Positions 17,282 through 25,239 of a stretch of DNA of 64,000 bases are shown in pieces. Under the pieces are notes generated by a model, which ran no database searches, was not told the DNA's origin, and was given only the letters and a program-made list of their open reading frames with translations. Position numbers and translations under genes: made by a program. The DNA lies in assembly GCF_013280595.1 (NCBI RefSeq), contig NZ_JAAATY010000001.1:377987-441986 (forward strand), in the 5' to 3' direction. Every line of letters starts with the position of its first letter. Position 1 is the stretch's first letter. Source of the stretch: Kibdelosporangium persicum. Lineage in GTDB: Bacteria > Actinomycetota > Actinomycetes > Mycobacteriales > Pseudonocardiaceae.

Positions 17282-17308
17282 TTAGCACTCTCCGCCCTTG
17301 AGTGCTAA
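17282..17308 (-). promoter_or_regulatory. CIRCE element (HrcA operator)
   Basis: Exact TTAGCACTC, 9-nt spacer, GAGTGCTAA, which is the full CIRCE consensus with no mismatch. It stands 33 bp upstream of the glycosyltransferase start. CIRCE is normally found before groES/groEL or dnaK genes; none is near. The other neighbour, the methyltransferase, ends toward it, so the only downstream target is the glycosyltransferase/debranching operon. Confidence 0.93.
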
Positions 17309-17359
17309 CAAGTCCGGCCTGTCCCGCGCAAGATCTCCGGCGCGGAGATCTGGATCACA

Positions 17360-18397
17360 TCACCCGAGCCGGTAGAACCGCCACGTGTCCGACTCGATCG
17401 GCAGGATGCTGACGTCGCTGAACCCGGCCTCCTCGGCGTACTTGCGCATCGTGGCCGGGCGCATGACGGTGCCGGTCATGGCCGAGGCCGGGTCGCCCAT
17501 CGTGGCGGGGAGGCAGGCGACCAGGCTCCAGCCGTACTCGAACTGTTCGACGAGCGGGCCGGGCGCGGTGAACTCCTCGCCGGGCTTCGTGTCGACGACC
17601 AGCACGGTGCCGCCGGGCGCCAGCAGGCCGCGCGCGGTGCGTAGGGTGTCGACCGGATGGGTCATGTCGTGCAGGGCTTCGATGATGATCACGACGTCAT
17701 AGGGGTCCGCCGAGGTCAGTTCGGCCGCGTCCATCGCCGAGAACGTGACCCGGCCGGCGACACCCGATTCCCGGGCGTTGCGCCGGGCGGCTTCGATGGC
17801 CTTGGTGTCGAGGTCGAGACCGTCCACTGTGATCAGTGGGTACGCCAGCGCCATGGCGATGCTCGACCACCCGAGACCACAGGCGATGTCGGCGACCCGG
17901 GCCCCGCCCTCGGACAGTCGCTTGTGGACGTCCGGGATGGCGGGCAGCCATTCCCTGCCCAGCAGGTTCAGGAACGTCGCGCGGTTGGAGGTGGACCGGC
18001 CTTCCGGCTCCCACGGGATGGGGGAGGGTGCCTCGCCGGTGCGGTAGACGTCCACCAGTTCGGCCAGCCGGCGGGCGACGCGGACGAGGTCGATGGTGGG
18101 CTGGGTGCCGTAGAGCACGTGATCACGGTCGGCCAGCACCGGGACGTGCTCGGCGGGCAGGGTGAAGACGCGGGCACCGTCCACTGTGAGCAGACCGCAG
18201 GACGCCTGGTGTTCCAGCCACTCCCGGGTGTACCGCTCGTGGGTTCCGGTCCGTTCGGCCAGTTCCGCCGACGTCATCGGGCCGCCTTCGGCGAGCGCCC
18301 GGTAGTAACCGAGGCGCTCGCCGAGGTACACGGCGTACATCCGCAGTGCGCCGGTGATGTCCTCGAACAGCTTGCCTGCCAACGCGGTCGGTTCCAT
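17360..18397 (-). CDS. Class I SAM-dependent methyltransferase with N-terminal winged helix
   Basis: A 345-residue methyltransferase. Residues ~10-95 form a winged-helix dimerisation domain (MTSAELAERTGTHERYTREWLEHQASCGLL), as in plant-type O-methyltransferases. The SAM domain has motif I VADIACGLGWSSIAMA, the acidic DGLDLD, and VVIIIEALHDMTHP, then LLAPGGTVLVVDTKPG. The substrate is unknown. The ATG is preferred to a TTG three codons earlier. It starts 10 bp after the stop of the phytase-like gene and is probably co-translated with it. Confidence 0.82.
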   Translation of the reverse strand: MEPTALAGKLFEDITGALRMYAVYLGERLGYYRALAEGGPMTSAELAERTGTHERYTREWLEHQASCGLLTVDGARVFTLPAEHVPVLADRDHVLYGTQPTIDLVRVARRLAELVDVYRTGEAPSPIPWEPEGRSTSNRATFLNLLGREWLPAIPDVHKRLSEGGARVADIACGLGWSSIAMALAYPLITVDGLDLDTKAIEAARRNARESGVAGRVTFSAMDAAELTSADPYDVVIIIEALHDMTHPVDTLRTARGLLAPGGTVLVVDTKPGEEFTAPGPLVEQFEYGWSLVACLPATMGDPASAMTGTVMRPATMRKYAEEAGFSDVSILPIESDTWRFYRLG

Positions 18398-18407
18398 GAC
18401 CGCCAAG

Positions 18408-19562
18408 TTAGCGCAGGTCGTCCGGCAGGCGCAGGACGATGAACTCGTTGTCGTCCGGCTTTCCGGCAGTGCGTCCGGAGGAGAACGGCAGGTTGTTGTC
18501 GTTCAGCACGCCGAGTGTCCGGTCGTCCAGCAGGACCAGGTCCTCGATGGTCTGGAACGGGAACGTGAACGTCTCGCCGAAACCACCGACCCGGCGCGGG
18601 TTGGCGATGTTCATCAGGTCGGCGACGAGGGTCTTGTCCAGCTTGCCGTCCCGGTCCCGGTCGCGCTTGTCGGCGAGGTAGACCCGCTTGATCCTGGCAT
18701 CCGCGCCTTGGCCGCCGTCGCGTTCGACGACCAGGATCCGGTTGCGGTCCACCGTAATGGCGTCGCCGATGGCCAGGTCCGGCGAACCGAGCTGGTAGAT
18801 CCACCGCTTGCCGGTGTACCGGTTGGCCGCGAGGTCGAACTCGTTGAGCCGCAACGTTCCCGGCTCGTCACCGGCGACCGTTCCTTCCAGCAGCGCGTTG
18901 AGCGTGCGGCCGTCCGGTGAGATCGCCAGGCCTTCGAAACCCTTGCTGCCGCCGATGTTCGCGGTGCCGCCGGGGTTTTCCGGGGCGAACACGCCGGGCA
19001 GCGGGACCGGCGGGGCGAGCAGGCGGCCGCCGCGGTCGAAGTGCAGCAGGTACGGGCCGAACTCGTCACCGAGCCAGAACGTCCCGTCACCGGCGCGGAC
19101 GATCGACTCGGGGTCGAAGTCCGCGCCGGTGAGGACCCGGTCCGGCCTGGTCAGCGGGAACGGGACGTGCCGGTCCGGGTCGGTCAGGGTGATTCCGCCG
19201 AGCACGTCCACGCGGCCCGCGGCGAAGTCAGGTCCGATGCGGTGAATCCGCAGCGCGAAGTCCGCGCTGGTGGCCTTGTTGCCGAATCCGTTGTCGCTCA
19301 GGACGTCGAAGGTGCCGTCCGAGTTTCTGACGACACCGCTGAAGCCCTGGATCGGCTGGTCGGCGAACGGCAGGGAGACGCCGTTGACCGGCGCGGTCCC
19401 CAGTGCCGCGCCGGACGGCTCGCTGGCTGGTACGAAGCTCGCCGCGGGTAACGACGCGAACTGCAGCAACGTCGCCCGCCTGGTCTCGTACGCGGGCGCC
19501 GCCGGAGCCAGCGCCAACGCCGTGACCAGCACGGACAGGCCGACGGCCAGGGGTTTTCTCAT
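18408..19562 (-). CDS. Secreted esterase-like / phytase-type beta-propeller
   Basis: A 384-residue exported protein of the esterase-like-activity-of-phytase family. A signal peptide is seen (RKPLAVGLSVLVTALALAPAAPAYE). Diagnostic segments: DQPIQGFSGVVRNSDGTFDVLSDNGFGNK near residues 65-95, GDGTFWLGDEFGPYLLHFDRGGRLL, and GSKGFEGLAISPDGRTLNALLEG. The fold is a calcium-binding propeller and characterised members hydrolyse phosphate or carboxyl esters. The start is the ATG heading the signal; a 16-codon upstream extension is rejected. The methyltransferase follows directly. Confidence 0.82.
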   Translation of the reverse strand: MRKPLAVGLSVLVTALALAPAAPAYETRRATLLQFASLPAASFVPASEPSGAALGTAPVNGVSLPFADQPIQGFSGVVRNSDGTFDVLSDNGFGNKATSADFALRIHRIGPDFAAGRVDVLGGITLTDPDRHVPFPLTRPDRVLTGADFDPESIVRAGDGTFWLGDEFGPYLLHFDRGGRLLAPPVPLPGVFAPENPGGTANIGGSKGFEGLAISPDGRTLNALLEGTVAGDEPGTLRLNEFDLAANRYTGKRWIYQLGSPDLAIGDAITVDRNRILVVERDGGQGADARIKRVYLADKRDRDRDGKLDKTLVADLMNIANPRRVGGFGETFTFPFQTIEDLVLLDDRTLGVLNDNNLPFSSGRTAGKPDDNEFIVLRLPDDLR

Positions 19563-19638
19563 GACGTTCCGATCTATCGGGGGGTGAAGCGTGCCGGACG
19601 CTAAGACCACCAGAAGAACGGACCGTGAACAAGATCGA

Positions 19639-19830
19639 TCAGTAGTCCCGCCGCGGCATGACCATCCACAGCACGATGTACAGCACGAACTGCGGCCCGG
19701 GCAGCAGGCAGGACACCACGAAGAGGATCCGCATGGACTTCGGTTTCCAGCCCAGCTTCTCGGCCAGCCCGGCGCACACGCCCGCGATCACCTTGTTGTG
19801 CCGCGACCTGGTCAAAGTTGTGGTTGCCAT
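19639..19830 (-). CDS. PspC domain membrane protein
   Basis: A 63-residue single-domain PspC protein: residues ~9-25 (RHNKVIAGVCAGLAEKLG) are the PspC opening motif, followed by one strongly hydrophobic helix (ILFVVSCLLPGPQFVLYIVLWMVM) and a short basic end. Such proteins take part in envelope-stress sensing. The ATG is chosen directly before the conserved part. It is immediately flanked upstream by the 22-nt repeat cluster. Confidence 0.85.
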   Translation of the reverse strand: MATTTLTRSRHNKVIAGVCAGLAEKLGWKPKSMRILFVVSCLLPGPQFVLYIVLWMVMPRRDY

Positions 19831-19922
19831 ACAGATAGGTTGCCATCGCCCGGGCATGCGAAACATCGGTGACAACCCGGACCCGGACCCTGAACCGCGT
19901 GCTCAGGGCAACCAGGGCAGCG

Positions 19923-19988
19923 CCGTGTCCACCATTGCGGCACCACGAAACGCACGTTCCGGCACCATGAAACGCACGTTCCGGCACC
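19923..19988 (+). repeat. 22-nt tandem array, left (three units)
   Basis: Three abutting 22-nt units that all end in CGGCACC: 19923-19944 begins CCGTGTCCACCATT, 19945-19966 and 19967-19988 begin ACGAAACGCACGTT and ATGAAACGCACGTT. The last two differ at one base. The first unit is of the type found inverted in the right array. Confidence 0.88.
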
Positions 19989-20081
19989 ATGAGATCCCCC
20001 TGGCGGACGGGCTGGCTGGGGACACCTTGGTCTCGCCCCTGGCCGGTGCGGGCGGTGCGGAGCCGCCCGCCGGAATTTCAC

Positions 20082-20147
20082 GGTGCCGGAATGGTGGACA
20101 CGGGGTGCCGGAATGGTGGACACGGGGTGCCGGAGTGGTGGACACGG
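20082..20147 (-). repeat. 22-nt tandem array, right (three units, inverted)
   Basis: Three units of GGTGCCGGAATGGTGGACAC plus GG at 20082-20103, 20104-20125 and 20126-20147; the third has one substitution. On the minus strand each is CCGTGTCCACCATTCCGGCACC, the same sequence as the first unit of the left array apart from one base. The array ends 2 bp before the tetR stop codon. Confidence 0.9.
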
Positions 20148-20149
20148 GT

Positions 20150-20899
20150 TTAGTGCTGGGATGTCATCGCGGCGATGCCGTCGAGGAGGGCCTTCAGGCC
20201 GAGCGTGAACGCGTGCGTGGTGGCCTGGGCGGCGGTGCGGTCGAAGCCGCCGTCCTGCCAGGACTGCGTGATCGCGGGGTAGCGGTCCGGGTCGAAGATC
20301 TCCTCCCAGAACACCTGGCGGTCGGTCCACCAGTCCGCCGTGGACTGACCGCTGAGGGTTTCGGCCTGCCGGTGTTCGGCCTGTGCGCCCGCTGCCGCTT
20401 CGACGAAGGTGACGATCGCGTCGACCGCCGCCGAGGCCTGGGCGGCGGGCAGGCCGGTGCCGGCCAGTGCCGACAGCAGGAAGTCCTGACGGGCGAACAG
20501 GCCTGGGCCCAGGGGCGGGCGGACGGTGGACACGCCGCGCAGCCACGGGTGGCGTTCGTGCAGGTTCGAGGTCTGCCGGGCGTAGTGCTCGACCTGGGCG
20601 CGCCAGTCGCCCGCCGGTACGAGGTCGAGTTCCCGCCAGGCCGCGTCGACCATCAGGTCGAGCAGTTCCGCCTTGCCGGGCACGTGCGTGTACAGGGTCA
20701 TCGTGCCGACGCCCAGCGCGGCGGCGACTTTGTCCATGGTCATCGCGTCGAGACCGTCCTGGTCGGCGACTGCCACGGCGGCCTCGACGATCTTGGCCAG
20801 GGAGACCTTGGGCGGGCGTCCCCGGCCCGACCGGACCTGGTTCTCGCGCCACAGCAGGCGCAGGGTCTCGCGGGGATCGCCGGTGCCGCTGTGTTCCAT
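20150..20899 (-). CDS. TetR family transcriptional repressor
   Basis: A 249-residue TetR regulator. The DNA-binding head is at about residues 30-80: VSLAKIVEAAVAVADQDGLDAMTMDKVAAALGVGTMTLYTHVPGKAELLDLM. The C-terminal domain resembles TetR_C of TetR class proteins (LARQDFLLSALAGTGLP..., WTDRQVFWEEIF). The open frame runs far upstream but overlaps the NmrA-type gene and is not coding. It is divergent from that gene and the 54-57 bp gap holds two identical-pattern palindromes, the likely operators, so it probably represses both itself and the oxidoreductase. Confidence 0.9.
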   Translation of the reverse strand: MEHSGTGDPRETLRLLWRENQVRSGRGRPPKVSLAKIVEAAVAVADQDGLDAMTMDKVAAALGVGTMTLYTHVPGKAELLDLMVDAAWRELDLVPAGDWRAQVEHYARQTSNLHERHPWLRGVSTVRPPLGPGLFARQDFLLSALAGTGLPAAQASAAVDAIVTFVEAAAGAQAEHRQAETLSGQSTADWWTDRQVFWEEIFDPDRYPAITQSWQDGGFDRTAAQATTHAFTLGLKALLDGIAAMTSQH

Positions 20900-20900
20900 T

Positions 20901-20940
20901 CCGTAGATCGTACGGTAATGTTTATCCGTAGCTGATACGG
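20901..20940. promoter_or_regulatory. Twin TetR operators CCGTA-N5-TACGG
   Basis: CCGTA-GATCG-TACGG at 20901-20915 and CCGTA-GCTGA-TACGG at 20926-20940: two perfect inverted repeats whose centres are 25 bp apart, placed between divergent tetR and oxidoreductase starts. The first begins 2 bp upstream of the tetR ATG. The arms are identical and the spacers differ, which is the pattern of a conserved protein-binding site. Confidence 0.85.
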
Positions 20941-20956
20941 AAATCGGGGAGGCGTG

Positions 20957-21811
20957 GTGCGGGTATTGGTCACGGGAGCCACCGGCAACGTCGGGCGGCA
21001 TGTGACGGCGAGTCTGGTCGAAGCGGGTATCCCGGTCCGGGTGCTGACCCGGGACCCCGCGAAGGCGCCGGAGGGCGTGGAGGTCGTCCGGGGCGACCTC
21101 AGGAAGCCTTCGGGTGCTTGGTTCGACGGCGTGGACCGGCTCTATCTCTTCCCGGAGCCGGCCACGGCGGCGCAGGTCGTCGATCTCGCCAAGGGCGCGG
21201 GTGTGCGGCGGATCGTCGTGCTTTCGTCGGGAGCCGTGACTGGTGGCCTCGACACGACGTTCCACCTGCCGGTTGAACAGGCGGTCGAGCGGTCCGGTCT
21301 GGAGTGGACACACGTCCGGCCGGGGGAGTTCGCGGCCAACAAGGTTTCGCTGTGGGGGCCGTCGATCCGGGCCGAGCGGGTGGTGCGGGACGCGAACCCG
21401 GACGCCGCCTGGTTCCCGGTGCACGAACAGGACGTCGCCGACGTGGCGGTGAAGGCGTTGGTGGAGGACGGCCACACGGGCAAGGCTTATGACGTCAACG
21501 GGCCCGAACTGGTCAGCCTGCGCGATCAGGTGCGGGCGATCGCGCGGGCGCTGGGCGAGGACGTCCGCTTCGAGCAGGTCACTCCGGAGCAGGCGCGGGA
21601 GATCTACGTCGCACAGGGCGGATTCGCCGCCGAAGCCGCCGACTTCCTGCTGGGCTTCACCGATTACGACGGCAATCCGGCCGATCCCGGCCAGGTCGCG
21701 GACTTCGACCCGAGCCTGCTCGGGCCTTTGCCGACGGCCGAGGCGGTGACCGGCAGGCCGGCGCGGACCTTCGCCCAGTGGGCGCGGGACCGGGTGGCGG
21801 ACTTCCGATAA
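20957..21811 (+). CDS. NmrA-like NAD(P)-binding oxidoreductase
   Basis: A 284-residue atypical short-chain dehydrogenase of the NmrA/SDR_a5 kind. The dinucleotide motif is VTGATGNVGRHV at about residues 4-15; RVLTRDP marks NADP preference; IVVLSSGAV replaces the classical catalytic region. It may be a redox sensor or quinone/azo reductase; the substrate is unknown. GGGGAGG lies just upstream; of two adjacent GTG codons I take the second, which gives better spacing. It is divergent from tetR and probably de-repressed by that regulator's ligand. Confidence 0.83.
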   Translation: MRVLVTGATGNVGRHVTASLVEAGIPVRVLTRDPAKAPEGVEVVRGDLRKPSGAWFDGVDRLYLFPEPATAAQVVDLAKGAGVRRIVVLSSGAVTGGLDTTFHLPVEQAVERSGLEWTHVRPGEFAANKVSLWGPSIRAERVVRDANPDAAWFPVHEQDVADVAVKALVEDGHTGKAYDVNGPELVSLRDQVRAIARALGEDVRFEQVTPEQAREIYVAQGGFAAEAADFLLGFTDYDGNPADPGQVADFDPSLLGPLPTAEAVTGRPARTFAQWARDRVADFR

Positions 21812-21826
21812 GCCACACACAAAAGT

Positions 21827-21882
21827 GCGCCCACCGCGCGGGCCGTGGCGGGCAGTTCGCCACGGACCTGCGCGGTGGGCGC
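21827..21882. terminator. Nested double hairpin between convergent genes
   Basis: Outer stem GCGCCCACCGCGC (21827-21839) with GCGCGGTGGGCGC (21870-21882), 13 bp perfect; inside it a second perfect 8-bp stem CCGTGGCG (21843-21850) with CGCCACGG (21858-21865). It lies 15 bp after the NmrA-like stop and 22 bp after the ThuA-protein stop, so it probably terminates both. Confidence 0.8.
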
Positions 21883-21904
21883 GGATCCGGGTCGAGAACC
21901 TCCG

Positions 21905-24900
21905 CTAGGAGGTGAACTCGACCCAGTTCAGGTTGATCAGACCTGTTTGCGGTCCGCCCGGCACCCCGGTGAACACCAGGTACAGCCGGTGTGTCCCGGG
22001 CGCCTGGCTGACCGGCACGCTCTGGCTGGCGAACCCGTTGTTGCCGTTGGTCGCCGCCAGTGTCGCGGTGGCCACCACCGGGCCGGTCGGCGAGTCCAGC
22101 CGCAGTTCGACGCCGGCCCGTGGCTGGCCCACGGTCGCCGCCGAGCCGCCGGAGTACCGGAATGTCACCGAGGTGATGCCGCCGAGGTTGACCGGGTCGA
22201 AGGCGATGTGGTCGCCCACGTCGATCGCGTTGACGTGCAGGCCCGCTCCGGTGTCCGCGGTCAGCGTCGTGTCGACGCCCTGCTTGACTTGGGCGAACTC
22301 CGCCTGCTGGCGCCGGAGCTGGATCTTGGCCTGGCTGATCGTCTCCAGTGCGGGCTGGCCGTTCGCGCCGAGGTCCGTGTACTTGGCGCTGATGCCGCCG
22401 TACAGGTAGCCGCCGGCGTGGTCGCCGCCGTCAGGCGGTGTCGGCAACGTGCCCGAACACCCGGAGGTCTCGGCCTGCCCGTGGCCGTGTTCGTCGTGCC
22501 CGAGCACGAACGACACCGTCACCCGGCTGCAGTCGATCTGGCCGTCCTCGGGATCGGTCACGTTGACGGTGAACGGAATCGGGTCGCCCCAGTTGAAGAA
22601 CGTGCCTTCGATCGGGGCGTCCACCGTCACCGTCGGTGCCGTATTGCCGACCGTGATGGTCCGCGTCAGCACCGCTGTCTTGCCACTGGAGTCCGTGACC
22701 GTGAGTTTCGCGTTGTAGACGCCGTTGGTGGTGTATGTGAACGACGCGTTCGGGTCGGCCGAATCCACCGTGCCGTCGTTGGTGAAGTCCCAGGCGTACG
22801 AGATCGACTCACCCGGGTCCGGGTCGTGCGACCCCGCGCTGGAGAAGTTCACGGTCAGCGGCGCCTGGCCTGAGGTCGGCGAGGCGTCGAGAACCGCGAC
22901 GGGCGAGCGCTTGCCCTTGACGTACCGGATCACGGCGAGCTGGGCGTCCGGGTTCGGCCGGAAGAAGCCGTCACCGTACTCCAGCACGTACAGGCTGCCG
23001 TCCGGGCCGAACTCCATCTCCATCGGGTTGTCGAAGACGAACCCGGGCAGCAGTTGCTCGACACCGGTCAGGTTGCCCTTGCCGTCGGTGTTCATCATGA
23101 AGATCTTGTCGCGGGTGAACTCGCCGAACACGACCGAGTTGTCGTAGTACTCGGGGAACTTGGTCTCCGACGTGGATTCCTTGTCGTACTTGTAGATCGG
23201 GCCGCCGTGCGGGCCGACGCCACCGGTGCCGATCACCGGCCACTTGAAGTCACACGGCGTCGGCGGGTTCTGCATGTAGGAACCCGGGCACGGCGTGCGG
23301 GCCTCGTAGGTGTACCAGAACTGCGGCTGCTGAACGGGCGGCAGCACGGTCCGGCCGGTGTTGCGCGGTGAGTTGTTCACCGGTGCACCACAGTTGAACG
23401 GCTGACCCGGCGTGCGCGTGGCGAAGTCGAAGTCCACATAGGGCGACGACGGCAACGTGCAGAACGGCCAGCCGTGGTTGCCCGAGGTCCTGGTGGCGAA
23501 CCACTTCCCGGTGCCCTCCGGTCCCCGGGTCGGCGAGGACGTCCGGGAGTCGGGGGAGTAGTCGCCGACGTAGACCATGCCGCTGGCGTCCACATCGAAC
23601 CGGAACGGGTTGCGCAGGCCCATCAGGAAGATCTCCGGGCGGGTCTTGTTGTCGTGGTCCTCCGCCTCGGGGAACAGGTTGCCGTCGGGGATCGTGTACG
23701 TCCCGTTCGGACGGACCTTGATCCGCAGCAGCTTGCCGCGCAGGTCGTTGGTGTTGGCCGACGAACGCTGCGCGTCGTAACCCGGGCCCTGCGTCGGCGC
23801 GTCGTTGATCGGCGTGTAGCCGTCCGACCCGCTGGCGTTGGTGTCGTCACCGGTGACCATGTACAGCAGGCCCTTGGCGTCGAACTTGACCTTGCCCGCC
23901 ACGTGGCAGCAGATGCCGCGGTCCACGTCCACCCGCAGGATCTGCTGCTCGGTGGCCATGTCCAGGTGTGGCGTCGGCGTCTCGACGAGCTTGACCCGGG
24001 AGAGCTGGTTGTAGCCCTTGAACGCGTCCCACGCCTTGGGGTCGTTGCTGGTCGCGGGAGCGTCGCCCTCATTGACGTTCGGGGTCGCCGGGTTGTCGAG
24101 CGGGGTGTTCAGCGGTGGCGCGTAATAGATGTAGACCCACTTGTTGTTCGCGAAGTCGGGGTCGATCGCGACCGACTGCAGCCCGTCCTCGTCGTGCTGG
24201 TACACCGGGATCGTGGTGATCACCGGGCTGGCGTTGGTCTTCGGGTCGTACAGGCGGATCTGGCCGCCACGCGTGTTGTGCAGCACACGCCCGTCCGGCA
24301 GCACCGCGAGCGACATCGGCTCGCCGGGCTCGTCGTTGAGCGTGACCTTCTCGTAGTTGCCGATCACGGTCGCACCGCAGTCGCCCTCGACGACGCCCGC
24401 GGCCCACTCGATGCCGCCGAGCAGGTGCTTGCGGAACGCGCCCTGACGGTACGTCTCGATGGAGTGGCCGAGGCCGGTGTACCAGGAACGACCACCGACG
24501 TGGTCCTGGCACCAGGCGATCGGGTGGTCGAAACCCATGGTGCCGCCCGCGAACGAGCGCTCGTCCACAGTGGCCAGAACGTGCTCGGAGCCGCGGACGT
24601 TGGACGCGAAGTTGTACCACTCCTCGGTCAACGTCAGCGTCCGCGGCACGGTCTCGGTCGACGGGTGCGCGCGGTCGGCGACCTGGACGTTGCCCGTGCT
24701 GACGCCGGTCGCACCGGCGACCCGGGTACCGACAAGGTCACGGTAGAACTGCCAGTCCGGCTCGGTCTCGGCGGCCGCGTGCACACCGACCCAGCCGCCA
24801 CCGCCGCGGATGTACGCCTCGAAAGCGGCTTCCTGCGCGGGGTTGAGCACGTTGCCGACCGTGTTGAGGAACACCACGGCACGGAAGCCGGCCAGGTTCT

Positions 24901-25225
24901 CCGCCGTGAACGCGCCGGCGTCCTCGGTCACCGTGACCTGGAAGCCGTTGTTCTGCGCCAGGGACCGGACGGTCCGTACACCGTCCTGAATGGACGGACG
25001 GCGGGGACCGTCGGTCTTGGTGAACACCAGGACCTTGAAGCTGGCGGGCCTGCGGACGTCGGACCGCAGCGCCGCGGGACCGTTCTGCTCGGCGACCAGC
25101 GGCTCGGAGTTCGCGTCCGGGATGGGCGCGGCGGCCGTGGGGGAACTGCCCACGAGCGCGAGTGATGAGGCGACGACAAAGCTGGCCGAGGCGGCCAGCC
25201 ATCGTCGCCCGTACGGGCGAGGCAT
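21905..25225 (-). CDS. Secreted ThuA / sugar-dehydrogenase / PKD / carbohydrate-binding protein
   Basis: An 1106-residue exported multidomain protein. A Tat/Sec-like signal covers residues 1-33. A ThuA domain spans ~63-275 (FKVLVFTKTDG, AVVFLNTVGNVLN, GGWVGVHAAAETEPDW). A soluble sugar-dehydrogenase propeller follows at ~295-760 (GLQSVAIDPDFANNKWVYIYY, GLRNPFRFDVDASG). A PKD domain sits at ~775-860 (SAGSHDPDPGESISYAWDF) and a CBM6-type beta-sandwich ends the protein (~975-1106). The domain order suggests extracellular sugar oxidation with substrate targeting. The isomerase gene 14 bp upstream is probably in the same operon. Confidence 0.88.
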   Translation of the reverse strand: MPRPYGRRWLAASASFVVASSLALVGSSPTAAAPIPDANSEPLVAEQNGPAALRSDVRRPASFKVLVFTKTDGPRRPSIQDGVRTVRSLAQNNGFQVTVTEDAGAFTAENLAGFRAVVFLNTVGNVLNPAQEAAFEAYIRGGGGWVGVHAAAETEPDWQFYRDLVGTRVAGATGVSTGNVQVADRAHPSTETVPRTLTLTEEWYNFASNVRGSEHVLATVDERSFAGGTMGFDHPIAWCQDHVGGRSWYTGLGHSIETYRQGAFRKHLLGGIEWAAGVVEGDCGATVIGNYEKVTLNDEPGEPMSLAVLPDGRVLHNTRGGQIRLYDPKTNASPVITTIPVYQHDEDGLQSVAIDPDFANNKWVYIYYAPPLNTPLDNPATPNVNEGDAPATSNDPKAWDAFKGYNQLSRVKLVETPTPHLDMATEQQILRVDVDRGICCHVAGKVKFDAKGLLYMVTGDDTNASGSDGYTPINDAPTQGPGYDAQRSSANTNDLRGKLLRIKVRPNGTYTIPDGNLFPEAEDHDNKTRPEIFLMGLRNPFRFDVDASGMVYVGDYSPDSRTSSPTRGPEGTGKWFATRTSGNHGWPFCTLPSSPYVDFDFATRTPGQPFNCGAPVNNSPRNTGRTVLPPVQQPQFWYTYEARTPCPGSYMQNPPTPCDFKWPVIGTGGVGPHGGPIYKYDKESTSETKFPEYYDNSVVFGEFTRDKIFMMNTDGKGNLTGVEQLLPGFVFDNPMEMEFGPDGSLYVLEYGDGFFRPNPDAQLAVIRYVKGKRSPVAVLDASPTSGQAPLTVNFSSAGSHDPDPGESISYAWDFTNDGTVDSADPNASFTYTTNGVYNAKLTVTDSSGKTAVLTRTITVGNTAPTVTVDAPIEGTFFNWGDPIPFTVNVTDPEDGQIDCSRVTVSFVLGHDEHGHGQAETSGCSGTLPTPPDGGDHAGGYLYGGISAKYTDLGANGQPALETISQAKIQLRRQQAEFAQVKQGVDTTLTADTGAGLHVNAIDVGDHIAFDPVNLGGITSVTFRYSGGSAATVGQPRAGVELRLDSPTGPVVATATLAATNGNNGFASQSVPVSQAPGTHRLYLVFTGVPGGPQTGLINLNWVEFTS

Positions 25226-25239
25226 GAGTCAGCGGCTCC

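Larger units (their letters stand above)
19831..20149. other. Gene-free stretch with two inverted minisatellite arrays
   Basis: Between the pspC-type start and the tetR-type stop there is no credible gene. It holds the two 22-nt repeat arrays listed separately and a GC-rich segment of about 90 bp between them. Any promoter for the PspC gene must lie within the first ~90 bp. Confidence 0.7.

Noticed and set aside
19923-20147. CRISPR array
   Set aside because: Units abut without unique spacers, only three per side, and no cas genes are near; it is a minisatellite.
23474-25165. 563-codon open frame on the plus strand
   Set aside because: Antisense shadow of the ThuA multidomain gene.
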